From assembly GCA_032622095.1 (NCBI GenBank), contig CP136064.1:177212247-177276246 (forward strand): DNA of 64,000 nucleotides. Direction: 5' to 3'. Below the pieces are notes generated by a model, which ran no database searches, had not been told where the DNA came from, and saw only the letters and a program-made list of their open reading frames with translations. The DNA comes from Siphonodentalium dalli (lineage: Eukaryota; Mollusca; Scaphopoda; Gadilida; Siphonodentaliidae). The position numbers and the translations under genes are program-made. This document shows, in pieces, positions 33,052-45,130 of the stretch (position 1 is the first letter of the stretch; each line of letters begins with the position of its first letter).

Positions 33052-34150
33052 TTAGCGCCGATAATGGCCGTAAGCGTAGGTGCGCCGAATAGTTATATCA
33101 GAACAATTACCTGATAACAGATTCTGATTTGCCACGTCACGTCCATAATTATCTGGACCAGCTTCCATTTCTTTGTCTGATAAATTTAGGTAGCTCACAC
33201 CGACAAAGTATTCACCACTTCCTGGGAGTAGGGTCCCTCTAATCATAACGTTTCAAACAATACATTTTCCGGTGTCTAGCTTACGATTTTAAATATTTGC
33301 TAAATATGATATTTGTGCGTCATCTTGAACCATGAAGGCATATGACCGATGAGTATACAAGCTTACAGAAGGTCATCGCTCTGTATGTGTCTCATACCCC
33401 ATGGGGATAACGACATGTACACCTGGCGAACCAGCTAGCTAGTCACTTCTCAATAGAAGGTTCGTCAACTCACAAACGCAGCGAACGTATTGGCATGTGT
33501 GGACAACTTCGACAGTGTTTCGAAGGTTGTTAGCTGTCTCATTCCCTTGAACAGATGTCTATCTGCTAAGGAGAAGACCATAGTGTACAGACGACCCACA
33601 CTTCTTGACCATGATCCGAAGCAAACTGTGTGACGCCCCGCATTTGTCTCATCGAATATCTCCCAGCAGAGAGGAACAATGGTCGTGGTGCTAGTTTATG
33701 GACATGCACCATGATAGCGGGAATGAAATGGGCCACGGTATACACCACCCCTACACCTGGTGCATGTTTAAGATATAGAATGTCATGCATGTCGGTTTTA
33801 TTTGGTGTGGTAAGATTGTATTTCCACATCCGTTTCGAAGCCTTTCTGATTCAACTACGTACATTTTTGTCTGGATAATACTATGCTAGCCTCCCTAAAA
33901 ACAGTCGGATGGACTGAATGATAATGTCTTTATAGCATGAATGTATGCGTTTATTGTTATCCTCTCTCAGGGTTAGTGTCAGTATGTTGGCGGTATTATT
34001 CAAGAAAATGTCAGGAACTGTGGTGCATTTATTTCACTATGTATTTAAAGAACAATTTACAGTCTCGATGGCAATGGCAATGGCTGTGGACGTTGGGGAA
34101 CGCGACCTTTATGGTCATATAGCTGTATATATATAACTTTAGAATATAGC
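33052..34150 (-). pseudogene. Diverged coding-like copy in the left inner arm
   Basis: Minus-strand frames include 33566-33829 (87 codons, with TDMHDILYLKHAPGVGVVY) and 33052-33246 (64 codons, with SGEYFVGVSYLNLSDKEMEA, running to a donor-like CAGGTAATTG). They align, codon order preserved but with indels, to the plus-strand copy at 34165-35290. An LKH...G block and an (A)LWSS block sit in both copies in the same order. The reading direction is from the centre outward. It appears broken into several frames, and the family is not recognised. Confidence 0.45.
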
Positions 34151-34164
34151 AGTTAATGTCTCAT

Positions 34165-35290
34165 GCAGGAAAATGTTCGCAATGGTGATGTTACCAAGAA
34201 ATCACTTGGTGTACCAACGTTTGTTGAACTGAATGCAAGGGCTCATCAACGTAACATTCCTCTGGATGTTCTTCGCGTTGAACATTTCACCCTTTTGTTG
34301 ATGGCATTTGTACTTTCTTGAACCATACCACCCAGCGTGAGTATGACATATCAACCAACTATCAAAGGTATCGCCTTTAAGACTACACTCCAGTCTTGGT
34401 GGGGCTTATACAGCAGTAGCCAATGGCACAAGCCTGGTCCAGCTATTTAAGAACGGCTTCCAAACGGATGGGAACATACAATCTTAGCATAGAAGGGAAG
34501 CAAAGCCACACATGAGATCCTGTCTGAATCTAAAACATAACAAAATAAGGGGCGGTGCAGTCATGGTCCAATTTCATTTCCACTATCATGACACATACCC
34601 ACAAACTAGCATCGTGTGTATTGTTATCATCTGCAGCATGACGTGCTTGGATCTGTTCGGTGAGACGATTGCTGGACGCCAACAAGCTTGTTCTTATAAT
34701 CATGTTCAAGGAGATTGGGTATATTATGCATTATGGTCTTCTACGCCTTAGCAGAAATGCATCCGTCAAATGTCGGGCTTTCAACATTCGAAGCCATATT
34801 CAGAAGTTGTCCGGATACGTCAGTGCATTAGATGAGTATGCGAATTGATGAACCATATATTGGGAAGTGGCTGTTTGGGAAGATCACCAGGTGTACACGT
34901 TGTTATCCCCATTGGGTCACCAGAGCTGACAATACGCAGATATATAGGTCCTTCTGAAAGCTAGTATACGCATCGACCGAATACCTTTCTAGTGTATCGC
35001 ACAATATTACGCCTATACCCCATATGTAGCATCTGAATTATACCATAAGCTATACCACGAATGAAGCTCGCTAAGAATTCCAAGCTTTCGAAACAAACAC
35101 GTGAGCTGTACACCGGCATATGTATTGTTTGAAACATTGCGATTAGTGGCACCCTTCTACAAAGAAGTGTAGTAAACTGTTGTTGTGAGTGAGATAGATT
35201 AATCTGACGAAGAGACGGAAACGGGTCTAGATAATGCTGAATGTGGCAATTCAGAATAAGCTCAGGTACTGTTGTTTTGATTCTTGGAAG
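34165..35290 (+). pseudogene. Diverged coding-like copy in the right inner arm
   Basis: Begins near the centre with a protein-like run (GVPTFVELNARAHQRNIPL, about 34210) and continues in shifting frames, through YYALWSSTP (34722) and SPGVHVVIPIGSPELTIRR (about 34885), to the exon-like block opposite 33052-33246. It has several frameshifts and stops. It is a paralogue or older copy of the left-arm sequence, not a recent mirror. Confidence 0.45.
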
Positions 35291-36725
35291 TCATAATATG
35301 ACTATTCGGCGCACCTATATACGGTTACGGCCAGTATGAGCCCTTAGTGGAGAATGGATTTTGAAATGCCACATCCCGATTGTGGGTTTTCATCATTCCA
35401 AAAGGCTACGACTTATATTGGAACTAATATATGGCTTATATTATGTACCGTTTCGTCTATACAAATCGATATTATGACAAAAAGTTGAAATTAGTATGTG
35501 ATAATATCGGCGTCTTTTCAATTTCTGGCCGCCAGTTTGCCCGCCATATTGACTGTGATTATCACTTGCCAAACCCTAATGAATAATTCATACATATCAA
35601 CATGTAATGGTGGGTAGAAATCGCGAAACAATAACGCCCATCATAAGAAAGTAAAGGAATGTAAGCGTATTTTCAAATTTCGGTCGCCATTTTGGCCGCC
35701 ATCTTCGATTTGGAAAACCATTTCTTGCTTGAGATGTAAGGTAATTACTTCAACTCAGTATTTCCAACTCAACTGTACGCATGGGTGGGGTTGTCTCGAC
35801 AAACATGCCCAATGATGTGAATATGAGGGAATTTCGGTGATTTTTCAAAATATGTCCGCCATTGTGGGCGCCATTTTGGATTTGGGGTACGTTTATTTGG
35901 ATATGGTACAAGGAAAGTTCCTCGCCTAAGTGTTCCCAACTCACAATAGTAAGCAGGTGTGGAGTTTTCATGACAATAATGCTCACTGATGTTAAAATCG
36001 GCGATTTTCGGCAATTTTTTATTTCTGGTGGCCATTTTGGCCGCCATCTTGGAAATGGGTAAATATTCCTCAACTCATGTATAAGAGGAATCATAGCTCG
36101 AGTATCTCCTGCAAATATATATGCATGGGTGTTGTTATAATAGCAATAACATTCATTGATTCGAAACATTACATCGCGTTATTAACGTAGATTCGGCTTT
36201 GACCTATTATACCGGCATTTGGGAAAACGTGATATCGGACTAAAATATCCCGTAATGAATGTATATTATCGTCCCCATGTGGTCGAAAATGACTCCTCTA
36301 TATGATAAATGTATAACATGACGTAAAGATGCCAACATTTTCCCACAGAGACAAACGAAAGGTGATAACATGTCAGAAAAATAGCATATTTTCACATTTC
36401 GGCGGCCATCTTGGCCGCCATATTGGATTCTGGTGTCGGATTTTTGGTTAATTTGTAAGGGTTGTATATTAGCATAACGAATCGAGCGGAAAACAAGACC
36501 GCATGTGATATCATCTTTACTATAACGAGGATCAAAGAGACATGGTGCATTTAAAATAAATGGCCGCCATGATGGACGCCATATTGTCTGGAGTCTCTGC
36601 GGCCACTTTTTTTTCTTGTTAACAAGTGAAAAATATTAGAGGAGACCTTAAGGAAGAAAATTAGTGGGGTGAAGTTGAGTCCTGGGGGGGGGGGGTGCAG
36701 AGGTCGACCAATATCTCCTGGACTA

Positions 36726-37728
36726 ATACGTATCTCGCCAATGCCGAATCAGATATTAGACATTGCTCTACCTATTTCGACGTTAAGCTTTGGTTAATGG
36801 TAAACTGAAATGTATTATTTGCTATTGATTGTGTATTCTGACTGTATTTTTGTGCTAAGTTTATGTGTTCTATATTATATGCACATGCACTAGTCAGTTC
36901 TTTAATTTATATTCCAGAAGCTAACATTTCCTCTTGTACGCTTTTAAGTGTACACATCTTATTGCCTTATCACATTCAACGTCTGCTTGTATATACAGTT
37001 GCTTCGCTGTGGTAGTTTTTGACAACCTGTTTCAGTTCGTATAGTCGTGGCATGGCCTAGCTAGTTGCCGACGCGGCGTTTAACCCCAATCAATGAAACT
37101 GCTAGTACTAGCGGTCATGTTATAACATTAAGAGGTTTACTGTGAATCTTGAAATGGAAATGAATGTTCTTTACAAATGATTAAAACAACATTGAACACT
37201 TCAATCAGATCCCTCCTGGTGACCAACATCATTACTAGAGTCCATCTAGATTCGATAACCAAGGACATATATATGGTCGAACGGACAAAAATCAGCATTT
37301 ACAAATGAGCTAGAAGGAACACATTTAGAAGAGAAAATGCTATCAGCATAATGGGGATTTCTCTGAAAGCCCGTCTGGTGCCCAACATCAAATTGTATTG
37401 AGATTCGGTGATCTGTGGCTGAGATATCTGCTCAGAAGGAATGCCATGCTAACGGAGGACCGGGTTCATGTCATTCACCTCGTTCGTGGGGGTATAATTA
37501 GATTAATGATTCATAAATAAGATGTTTGGTGGTCAGTTCGACTTACACAAGAGGAAGTTGTAACAAACTTTGAAATTTTGTCACACTAGCAAAAAACGTC
37601 CAAGTGTCGTCTCTGATAACTGTTGTGCGTGCTTTCGCTTCTCAAAAGCTGCATATGTTCAAGAGCGATTTAAATTTTCTATTCGTTTTTATATGCAAAA
37701 CTGTTGGATGCTCATGTGTGTTTGCGCG
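36726..37728. other. Spacer between the two large inverted-repeat elements
   Basis: No gene or repeat partner recognised. TGGTGCCCAACATCAAATTG at about 37378 loosely repeats TGGTGACCAACATCATTAC at about 37218. Confidence 0.3.
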
Positions 37729-38439
37729 ATGATTATGCCATACTAATGATGGTGATTCCAGGTATTGTTTCACAGCAAAAGTTGACTAACTTGGTTTCTA
37801 ACCGGACCGTGCATCTTTACAAGAAAATTATCTTAACACGTTCTTTACTAAATTGATTCTCCCATTCATCTGTAAAAATATACATTGGAATGGTCTATTA
37901 TTCATTTGGGTGATGGTCATGTAACAGTTGTAGACGAGATACATATGAAAAGATAATAAAAGTGCTGAAGGATTCATAATCTTTAATGTGAAATGTTCAT
38001 ATAATAAGAATATTAACATTCCCTCCTATTCGTCAATGAGAATTTAGTATAGAGTTGGTTAACTATAGTACTGTATGTAACAGAACTAATGAACTGAAAC
38101 AAATGAACCGCACAGTATTCCCGGCAAAGATAGCATATTTTTTTACATTGTTGTAATACGATATTCATACATAGCGATTGAGTGGAAAAGTTTAACACTC
38201 CTTTTCAGATTGTCACTTTCTTCTTCCAACGGTATATAGAGAGTCCTTGTTGTAGTATTTCGTGTAATTTAGCCTGAACCTACCAGCACATTTTCACACG
38301 CGGGCTACGTGTATCACTAGCTTCAATTTGAGGTCAGAATAGTATGAGTCGCTTTAATTTAGATGCCTGGTTATGTTTTGGCAATGTATATCCAAATGAA
38401 AGGTCGCCGACCACGTGTCCCCGAAAAGGCGGCTTTTTA

Positions 38440-39070
38440 GTAAGGACAATGACCAAATTCAAACTTGGACTTTGTCTTCTGAAATTTGAACCACATACCA
38501 AATATCAAGAGATTCAGTCGAACTTAAAAAACAATCAGATAACTAAAAGTAAAGTTAACATCCGGAAACAAAAATAATCAGTAAATTTTAAGTCGACAAG
38601 GACCATAACTATGGACACCCAAATTCGAACTTGTGTTTAATCCACATACCAAATTTAAAAACAACAGATTACAAAAAAATCAAGTTATTATCCGGAATCC
38701 AAAATAGTCGGCAAATTCTAAGTCGATAAGGACCATAACTCCGACAAAAATGAGTGAACTTGACCTTTATTTGAAGCTGATAACCTGACCAAATTTGGTT
38801 CAGATCCGATCACACAAATTAAAGTTATCATCCGGAAACTTCAAAACGACAAAATTCTAAGTCGATTATGACTCGAAAAGGGGCCATAACTTCGGCTAAT
38901 ATGGGAGGACCGAACCCTTATTCGAATTTGACCTGTATTTTGAGCCCATAAACTCACATACAAAATTTGGTTTCGATCCGATAACACAAAATAAAGTTAT
39001 CATTCCGGAAACTTTCCGAACGGACGGACAGATACTAAGCCGAAAAGGGGCCATAACTGAGGAAAAATAT
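38440..39070 (+). repeat. ~120 bp tandem array, left arm
   Basis: About four diverged units of the form AAGTCGATAAGGACCATAACT...CAAATTTGGTTCAGATCCGATCACACAAA..AAAGTTATCATCCGGAAACTT (one unit near 38715-38845). An isolated unit lies at 19790-19915. Confidence 0.8.
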
Positions 39071-39592
39071 AATATAAACCCCCAAAAATGTGTTTCGATG
39101 TACAATAAAGTAAATAAAGATAACAACACCTGGTTCATTATTATGCATACCATGTTTTTCGATGAACCGTGTAATAACACGCTTTTCTTATTTGAAATGA
39201 CTGTAAAACAGAACATCGAAATACTTATGTTCTGTATTGCTTCAGTAAATCATTCGTGTACTTTTGCACTTGAATTTGTGGACGACAGTCGTATACAATC
39301 AGTGGCAATGCACGGGTCTGTGTGGAGTAGATTTCAGCACTGAACAGGGGTGATAGGACAGTCAGTCATGACTATATCATCCCTAACAATATATTATACA
39401 TTAATAGACTATTAATATTATATTTATTTGTAATTGTACTTTCCATGTGTGTATATTGTAAATAAAATTCTCCTATCCTATCGTACTCCACGCAGACCCT
39501 TGACCCGCATGCACCCCTGTGCGAATCCAAATTAGTTTTAAACTATCTGATATGCCCGACTTCGTCCTGGCTATTTAGGGATCGGTCTAGAA

Positions 39593-39870
39593 ACATGCCT
39601 ATATGAGCGTATATGAGCGAGGTCAACGTCAATGTCAATGACACGATCGCACGTGAAATTGAACTCGCCCATATTGTTCCCGGGATCGAAGAAGGCCTAC
39701 ATACCAAACTTGAGTCGGATCGGCCGAGGCCCAAACACATGCCTATATGAGCGTATATGAGCGAGGTCAAGGTCAAGGACACGGTCGGACGTGAAATTTG
39801 ACACGCCCATATTGTTCCCGGGATCAAAGTAGGCCAACTAAGTAACATTTGAGTCGGATCGGTGGAGCAG
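39593..39870 (+). repeat. Two ~145 bp units found only in the left arm
   Basis: ACATGCCTATATGAGCGTAT starts at 39593 and again at about 39737, each followed by GGTCAA.GTCAA..ACACG and CGCCCATATTGTTCCCGGGAT. The right arm lacks these, so this is a later insertion or a deletion from the right arm. A minus-strand frame across it is a product of the repeat. Confidence 0.75.
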
Positions 39871-40379
39871 TTTTCGAGTCTATAACACACATACATACAC
39901 ATACAGACAAAAGTTCCAAAATATATAGTGATTTACTCTAAGGTTTTTACCTCCAATACATGGCAGTGCAAAGAGTGTATTCCATATAGACCGGTGAACT
40001 ATCTATACTGCATCTATATGCGTGAATCCATTTTAATTGGTGCATTCGTTCAGATAATTATGTCATTTTGTATTAATCAGAGACTGACATGCGTGGATGT
40101 GATTAAAGGAAAATCAATTGCCATCAAACAGCCCCCGCTTGCCAATTAATCATTTTTTATTTTCAGCTTACTGGGCAAAAGAACATGAGAAAATTCTCAA
40201 TCACAATCAGTCTTATGATGGCACAAGCATCGCCGGGGGAATATCCATCATTTTACGTTAATGACAGTGTTAACGACACTGTAGATCAATTTGGGGGAAA
40301 AGGGGGCGGTAATTTTATGTTATGAATGCGGAATGTTGAAATTTGTCTAAGTAATACTAGATGTCAACATGAAGAGATA

Positions 40380-41340
40380 CATGTATATCTAAAGTAAATC
40401 CAAGATGGCCACTGGCGGCAATGTTTTCAAATTAAATTCAAGAACAATTTAAAGCTCCCATCTAGTGGTCACCTACCTCGAAGATTAGTACGAAGTTTGA
40501 TTACGATCGGACTAGGAATGTGGCATGTACGGTTTGCCAAATTATTTAGTCATCCAAAGAGTAAAATCCAAGACGGCTGCCGGTGGCCATGTTTTTGTTT
40601 TTACGAAATTCGGAATAATTTGATGATTGCAATCTAGTGGTCACCCCGAAGATCCATATGAAGTTTAGTGACGGTCGGACGAGGGATGTGGTCTGTAGGG
40701 TGTGCCCAAAGTATTTAGTAATGCAAAGTGTAAAATCCAAGATGGCTACTGGTGCTCATGTTTTCATCGAAAAATGTTAAAGTTCGATAGCTCCAATCTA
40801 GAGGTAATCCTAAGAATGCCTGTACATTATTAAAACAATTCCCCAATAGATGCGCGCGTGTGACGATGGGTTCAAATTTGAAATTCAATGAGGCTGCCGG
40901 TGGCCATGTTTTTAACGAATATCGGGGAACCAAAAATTTATGGCTCCCATCCCGATGTCACACCAAAGATCCATACGAAGTTTGGCGATAATCGGAAGAG
41001 GGATGTGACCGGTAGAGTGTGCCGAAGGAGTTAGTCACGAAAATAGTAAAATCAAAGATGGCTTCCGGTGGCCATGTTTTTCATCAAAAATTGTTGAAAT
41101 TCTACAGCTCCAATCTAGAGGTGATCATAAACATGCCTGAATATTTTCAAAACAATTCTCTAATAACTTCTGGATGCAGAGTACAGCTATGTTTTACGAC
41201 TTTCTGGAAAAGGTTGACGGCTCCTACCTAAAGGTCACCCGAACATCCATATGACGTTTGGTGACGATCGGGTGAGAGATGTGACCTGTGTGGTGTGCTA
41301 ACGGACATTGTTGACGGACAAACGGATGGACGACAACCTA
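40380..41340 (+). repeat. ~165 bp array with CCAAGATGGC cores, block 1
   Basis: Units contain CCAAGATGG(C/A)..CTGG(C/T)GGCCATGTTTT, then CTCCCATCTAG.GGTCA, then a CATATGAAGTTTGGTGACGATCGG phrase and GGATGTGACCTGTAGGGTGTGCC. Core copies occur at about 40400, 40568, 40737, 40890 and 41050. Confidence 0.85.
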
Positions 41341-42860
41341 TGACAATAGTTCAAACAAGTTGAGCTAAAACGAGTACAAAAGATCATGAGAACGCTCTTT
41401 ATTATCTACCACTTGTGGGTGACATAAGCATGGGTAGCGTACACATCAGCCACATCGAATTCAGCGGTGATTTTGGATCACGAGTCCAAGTACTAATTCG
41501 GCAAAAAGTTTAGCTATGTCAGTTTGAGACAGTGGATCTGCAGCATGTGGCTTGTTTCCTCGGCCCATAGTTTTTTAACTGCTTTTGTTTGGTTTTTAGT
41601 TTCTGTCGCATTTGGCAAATCTGTGGTCAGTTATGAGTGACGCTTCGTAGTTTTTACTCCTTAAATATCGATCAAATGATGATATGTACATGTAAGTGCG
41701 CAGTGTTGTTGGCTCAAATTCACAGCCGTCCTTCTTCCGCACCGACAACAGAAATTCAAAAATCAGTTCGAAAGTTCATTCGGTGGAATTTCCTCTATCA
41801 TTCTTGTTTCACCACTTTCCAAAGCACATATAGGCTCAATGACTTTAAGTCATACTCAGTCTTTCTTTTGATGTTCACATTCTGCTGCTCTTGGTTGAAA
41901 TTATCAACATCATCTCCAGACATTTGACAAACCTCAGATTGTCCAATACAATCTTCTCTGGGTTTCAACACTGTTGTCAGAATAAGCTGAAGCCAGTGAT
42001 GTTGCACTTGAAGGTGCAGTGATGACAGGGTTAATTCCGTCGAATTCATCAAACAAAATGCTAGTCTCAGGGTCCAACTGAGTTGCACTTCCAGCATCAC
42101 CAGCACAAGAAACTGTTTAAAACTGTTGACGAAAATAAATCTCATTAAACAACTGCTCAAGTGACATTCATTCATCCAATTGTAAATTTCCTCAAAGATA
42201 ATGTCCATATTTTTCGCAAAACGTTAACAATACAGAAGTACTAAGAATATAAGATGAAAGATAACTCTACTGATGCGCGTGGGCGAGCGTGTGAGAAAGA
42301 AAATACTTCTATATCCCCTTCCTTTTTTTGGGTGATATCGATGTTTATCGAAACGCGTTTTTTTTATAGATAATTCACTGTTGAGCGTATAATAAATAGA
42401 GGTTATCCACACTCGTGGAAATTCAATGTTTTGTCATCACTCATGAGATATAACCCATATCCACTGAAAAAGTGCGGATATCCTCTATAGATCGGACCCA
42501 TGGACCCATTAGTAGGAGGTTATATGACCAGATATCGACTTTCTAAGGATGAAAAGTTTTTAAATGTTTTTAAAAAATTTCAGCCTAGCATAAATTCCAA
42601 TGTTCGTCTCTTGTATAGAGCGCCCATGCTTATGTCACCCAAAAGTGGTAGATAATAAAGAGGGTTCTCACTTATGATATTTTGTACTCGTTTTAGCCCA
42701 ACTTGTTTGAGCTATTGACATAGATTGTCGTCAGTCCGTCAACAAATGTCCGTTAGCACACCATACAGGTCACATCTCTCATCCGATAGTCCCCAAACTT
42801 CATATGGATGTTTGGGGTGACATCTAGATAGGAGCCGTCAATATTTTCCCCGAAAGCCGT
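41190..42860. mobile_element. Nested inverted-repeat unit carrying a recombinase remnant
   Basis: 41190-41450 and 42605-42860 are inverted copies. Their shared phrases are ACTTGTTTGAGCTA-type sequence, AACGAGTACAAAA, CTCTTTATTATCTACCACTT and GGTGACATAAGCATGGG, plus part of one array unit. Between them lies the minus-strand Crypton/ZMYM2-like remnant. The right side is cut by the TTAA MITE fragment at 42864. Confidence 0.7.
41460..42208 (-). pseudogene. Crypton-derived (ZMYM2-like/QRICH1, DUF3504) remnant
   Basis: Minus-strand reading gives, in family order but different frames: an N-terminal acidic/serine part (42200-41950); KRKTEYDLKSLSLYV (about 41845); MIEEIPPNELS (about 41775); LLSVRKKDGCEFEPTTLRTY (about 41745-41690); then GRGNKPHAADPLSQTDIAKL (about 41565-41500). 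These match the remembered signature of the tyrosine-recombinase-derived domain of ZMYM2/3/4, QRICH1 and KCTD1, which descend from Crypton transposons. At least three frameshifts or stops separate the pieces, so it is dead. The catalytic Arg/His/Tyr part is not visible. Confidence 0.75.
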
Positions 42861-42863
42861 TAA

Positions 42864-43110
42864 AGATACGGGCGGCGTTGGCGGTGGGTATGCTGTTAAA
42901 ATATCCACATCCGTCAAAAACCGCCATAAACAGAAATAATAGTAAAATATAGACAGACCTTGTTCTTATACCAATCAGAAATATGGCATAAACAGTATGT
43001 TATTGTCAATTGTTTTCCATTTGTTATGTAAACAAAAGCAAAAACCGTTACGTTTCATGGCTTGTGTTTAAACATAAAGAGCGTTATTTGTTACTGCTGT
43101 TTTCCTGATA
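42864..43110 (-). mobile_element. Truncated copy of the TTAA MITE
   Basis: Starts at TTAA (42860-42863) with AGATACGGGCGGCGTTGGCGG and matches the right half of 29875-30395 in reverse orientation, ending near TTTTCCTGATATGGAAAT, where the left half is missing. Confidence 0.8.
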
Positions 43111-43179
43111 TGGAAATGAAAGTGTCAATGACACTGTATCTCAACTTAGGTAGGGGAATAATTTAATGGTTGACAAGTT

Positions 43180-45130
43180 TCATAATGATCGGATCAGGGA
43201 TGTGGTCTGTTGGGTGTGCCAAAGGATTTAGTGATGCAAAGAAGTGGCCATGTTTTTTTGCCGAATGACCCCGAAATGACTCGTTCCCACCTACATGTCA
43301 ATGTCAAAATCCATGACAAATTTCATGAAGATCACACAAACAGATCGGTCTATAACCCATGCTAATGGATTTTGTAGAAATATTTATTCATACAAAGAGT
43401 AAAATCCAAAATGGCCATTGGTGGCCATATATTTTTGCCGAATGACCCCAAAATGACTCGTTCCCATCAAGAGGTCACACCGATGATCCATATGAAGTTT
43501 GGTGATGATCAGATCAGGGATGTGGTATGTGGGGTGTGTCAAAGTAATTAGTGATGCAAAGAGTAAAATCCAATATGGCTGCCGGCGGTCATGTTTTTTG
43601 GCCAAATGACCCCAAAATGACTCGTTCCCATCTAGACCCCGATGATCCCTATGAAGTTTGGTGATTATCGGATCAGGGATGTGTCAAAGGATTTAGTGAT
43701 ACAAAGAGTAAAATCCAAGATGGACACCAGCGGCCATGTTTTTTGGCGGATTCATCCTAAAATGACTCGTTCCCATCGACATGTAAATGTCAACATTCAT
43801 GACAAATTTTATGATGATCAGACAAACAGTACGGCCTGTAGCCCGCGCCAATAGATTCAAATTTGAAATCCAAGATGGCTACCTACGGCCATGTTTTTGG
43901 CCGAATTACCCCAAAATAATTCGTGCCCAACTAGGGGCCACCCCAATTATCCATATGAAGTTTGGTGATGATCGGATCAGGATTGTGGTCTGCATGGTGT
44001 GTGAAAGTATTTAGTGATGCAAAGAGTAAAATCCATGTTTTTTTGGCTAAATGATTATAAAATGACTCGTTCCCATCTGCGTGTAAATGTCAACATTCAT
44101 GACAAATTTTACGATGATCAGACAAACAGTACGGCCTGAAGCCCGCGCCAATGGATTCAAAAAGATCCGACCAAAGATACGACCTGCAGCCGCGCGAAAG
44201 TATTTAGTGATGCAAAGAGTAAAATCTAAGATGGCTGACGGCGGCCATGTTTGTTTACCAAATGACCCCAAAATGACTCGTTCCCATCTAGAGATCACCC
44301 CGATGATCCATATGAAGTTTGGTGATGATCGGATCAGAGATGTGGTCTGTAGGATGTGTCAAAGGATTTAGCGATGCAAAGAGTAAAATCCAACATGGCC
44401 ATCAGCGGCCATTTGTTTTGACCGAATGATCCTAAAATGGCTCGTTCACATCTACATGTAAATGTCAACATTCATGACAAATTTTATGATGATCAGACAA
44501 ACAGTACGGCCTGTAGCCCGCGCCAATGGATTCAAAAAGATCCGACCAAAGATACGACCTGCAGCCGCGCGAAAGTATTTAGTGATGCAAAGAGTAAAAT
44601 CTAAGATGGCTGACGGCGGCCATGTTTGTTTACCAAATGACCCCAAAATGACTCGTTCCCATCTAGAGATCACCCCGATGATCCATATGAAGTTTGGTGA
44701 TGATCGGATCAGAGATGTGGTCTGTAGGATGTGTCAAAGGATTTAGTGATGCAAAGAGTAAAATCCAAGATGGCTATCAGCGGCCATGCTTTTTGGCCGA
44801 ATGATCCTAAAATGGCTCGTTCCCATCTACATGTAAATGTCAACATTCATGACAAATTTTATGATGATCACACAAACAGTACGGCCTGTAGCCCGCGCCA
44901 ATGGATTTAATTTTGAAATCCAAGATGGCCACCAGCGGCCATGTTTTTTGGTCGAATGACCCCAAAATGACTCGTTCCCATCTACATGTCAATGTCAACA
45001 TTCATGACAAATTTCATAAACATCAGACCAAAGATACGACCTGTAGCCCGCGCCAAAGGAAATTGTTGACGGACACACACACGCACACACGGACGACGGA
45101 CGCCAACCCATGGCAATAGCTCAAACTTAC
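43180..45130 (+). repeat. ~165 bp array with CCAAGATGGC cores, block 2
   Basis: Roughly ten units in the same orientation as block 1. Frequent phrases are GGCCGAATGACCCCAAAATG, ACTCGTTCCCATCTA, ATGTAAATGTCAACATTCATGAC and AGTTTGGTGATGATCGGATC. It ends in a CACACACACGCACACACGG run at about 45065. The many 70-95 codon frames are products of the repeat. Confidence 0.9.
44050..44800 (+). repeat. 375 bp higher-order repeat inside block 2
   Basis: 44087-44371 and 44462-44746 are near-identical at an offset of 375 bases, including the otherwise absent block GATCCGACCAAAGATACGAC and AGCCGCGCGAAAG. This shows a recent local amplification of a multi-unit segment. Confidence 0.9.

Larger units (their letters stand above)
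31668..36725. mobile_element. 5.06 kb end-to-end palindromic element
   Basis: Outer ends TAGTCCAGGATATATTGGTCGACC (31668) and, inverted, the same with one or two differences (ending 36725). The arms stay nearly identical to about 33110 and 35296. Inside that, homology between arms continues to the centre (about 34160) but is much weaker. The element therefore has about 1.4 kb of well-conserved inverted repeat and about 1.1 kb of diverged, coding-like inverted repeat on each side. A TA at both edges may be the target duplication. The arms carry spaced CCAAGATGGCGGCC-type repeats. A fragment of the arm lies at 1-400. The superfamily is not recognised. Confidence 0.85.

Noticed and set aside
35750-36169. 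139-codon minus-strand frame
   Set aside because: It lies in the subterminal array of the palindromic element; the left arm keeps a similar frame only because the arms are nearly identical.
39543-39902. 119-codon minus-strand frame with internal repeat
   Set aside because: It is explained by two 145 bp tandem units; the internal protein repeat mirrors the DNA repeat.
44087-44746. Two 94-codon frames repeated in tandem
   Set aside because: They are products of the 375 bp higher-order repeat of the non-coding array; neighbouring units do not keep the frame.
45065-45085. CA-type microsatellite
   Set aside because: Too short to list separately; it is the end of the array block.
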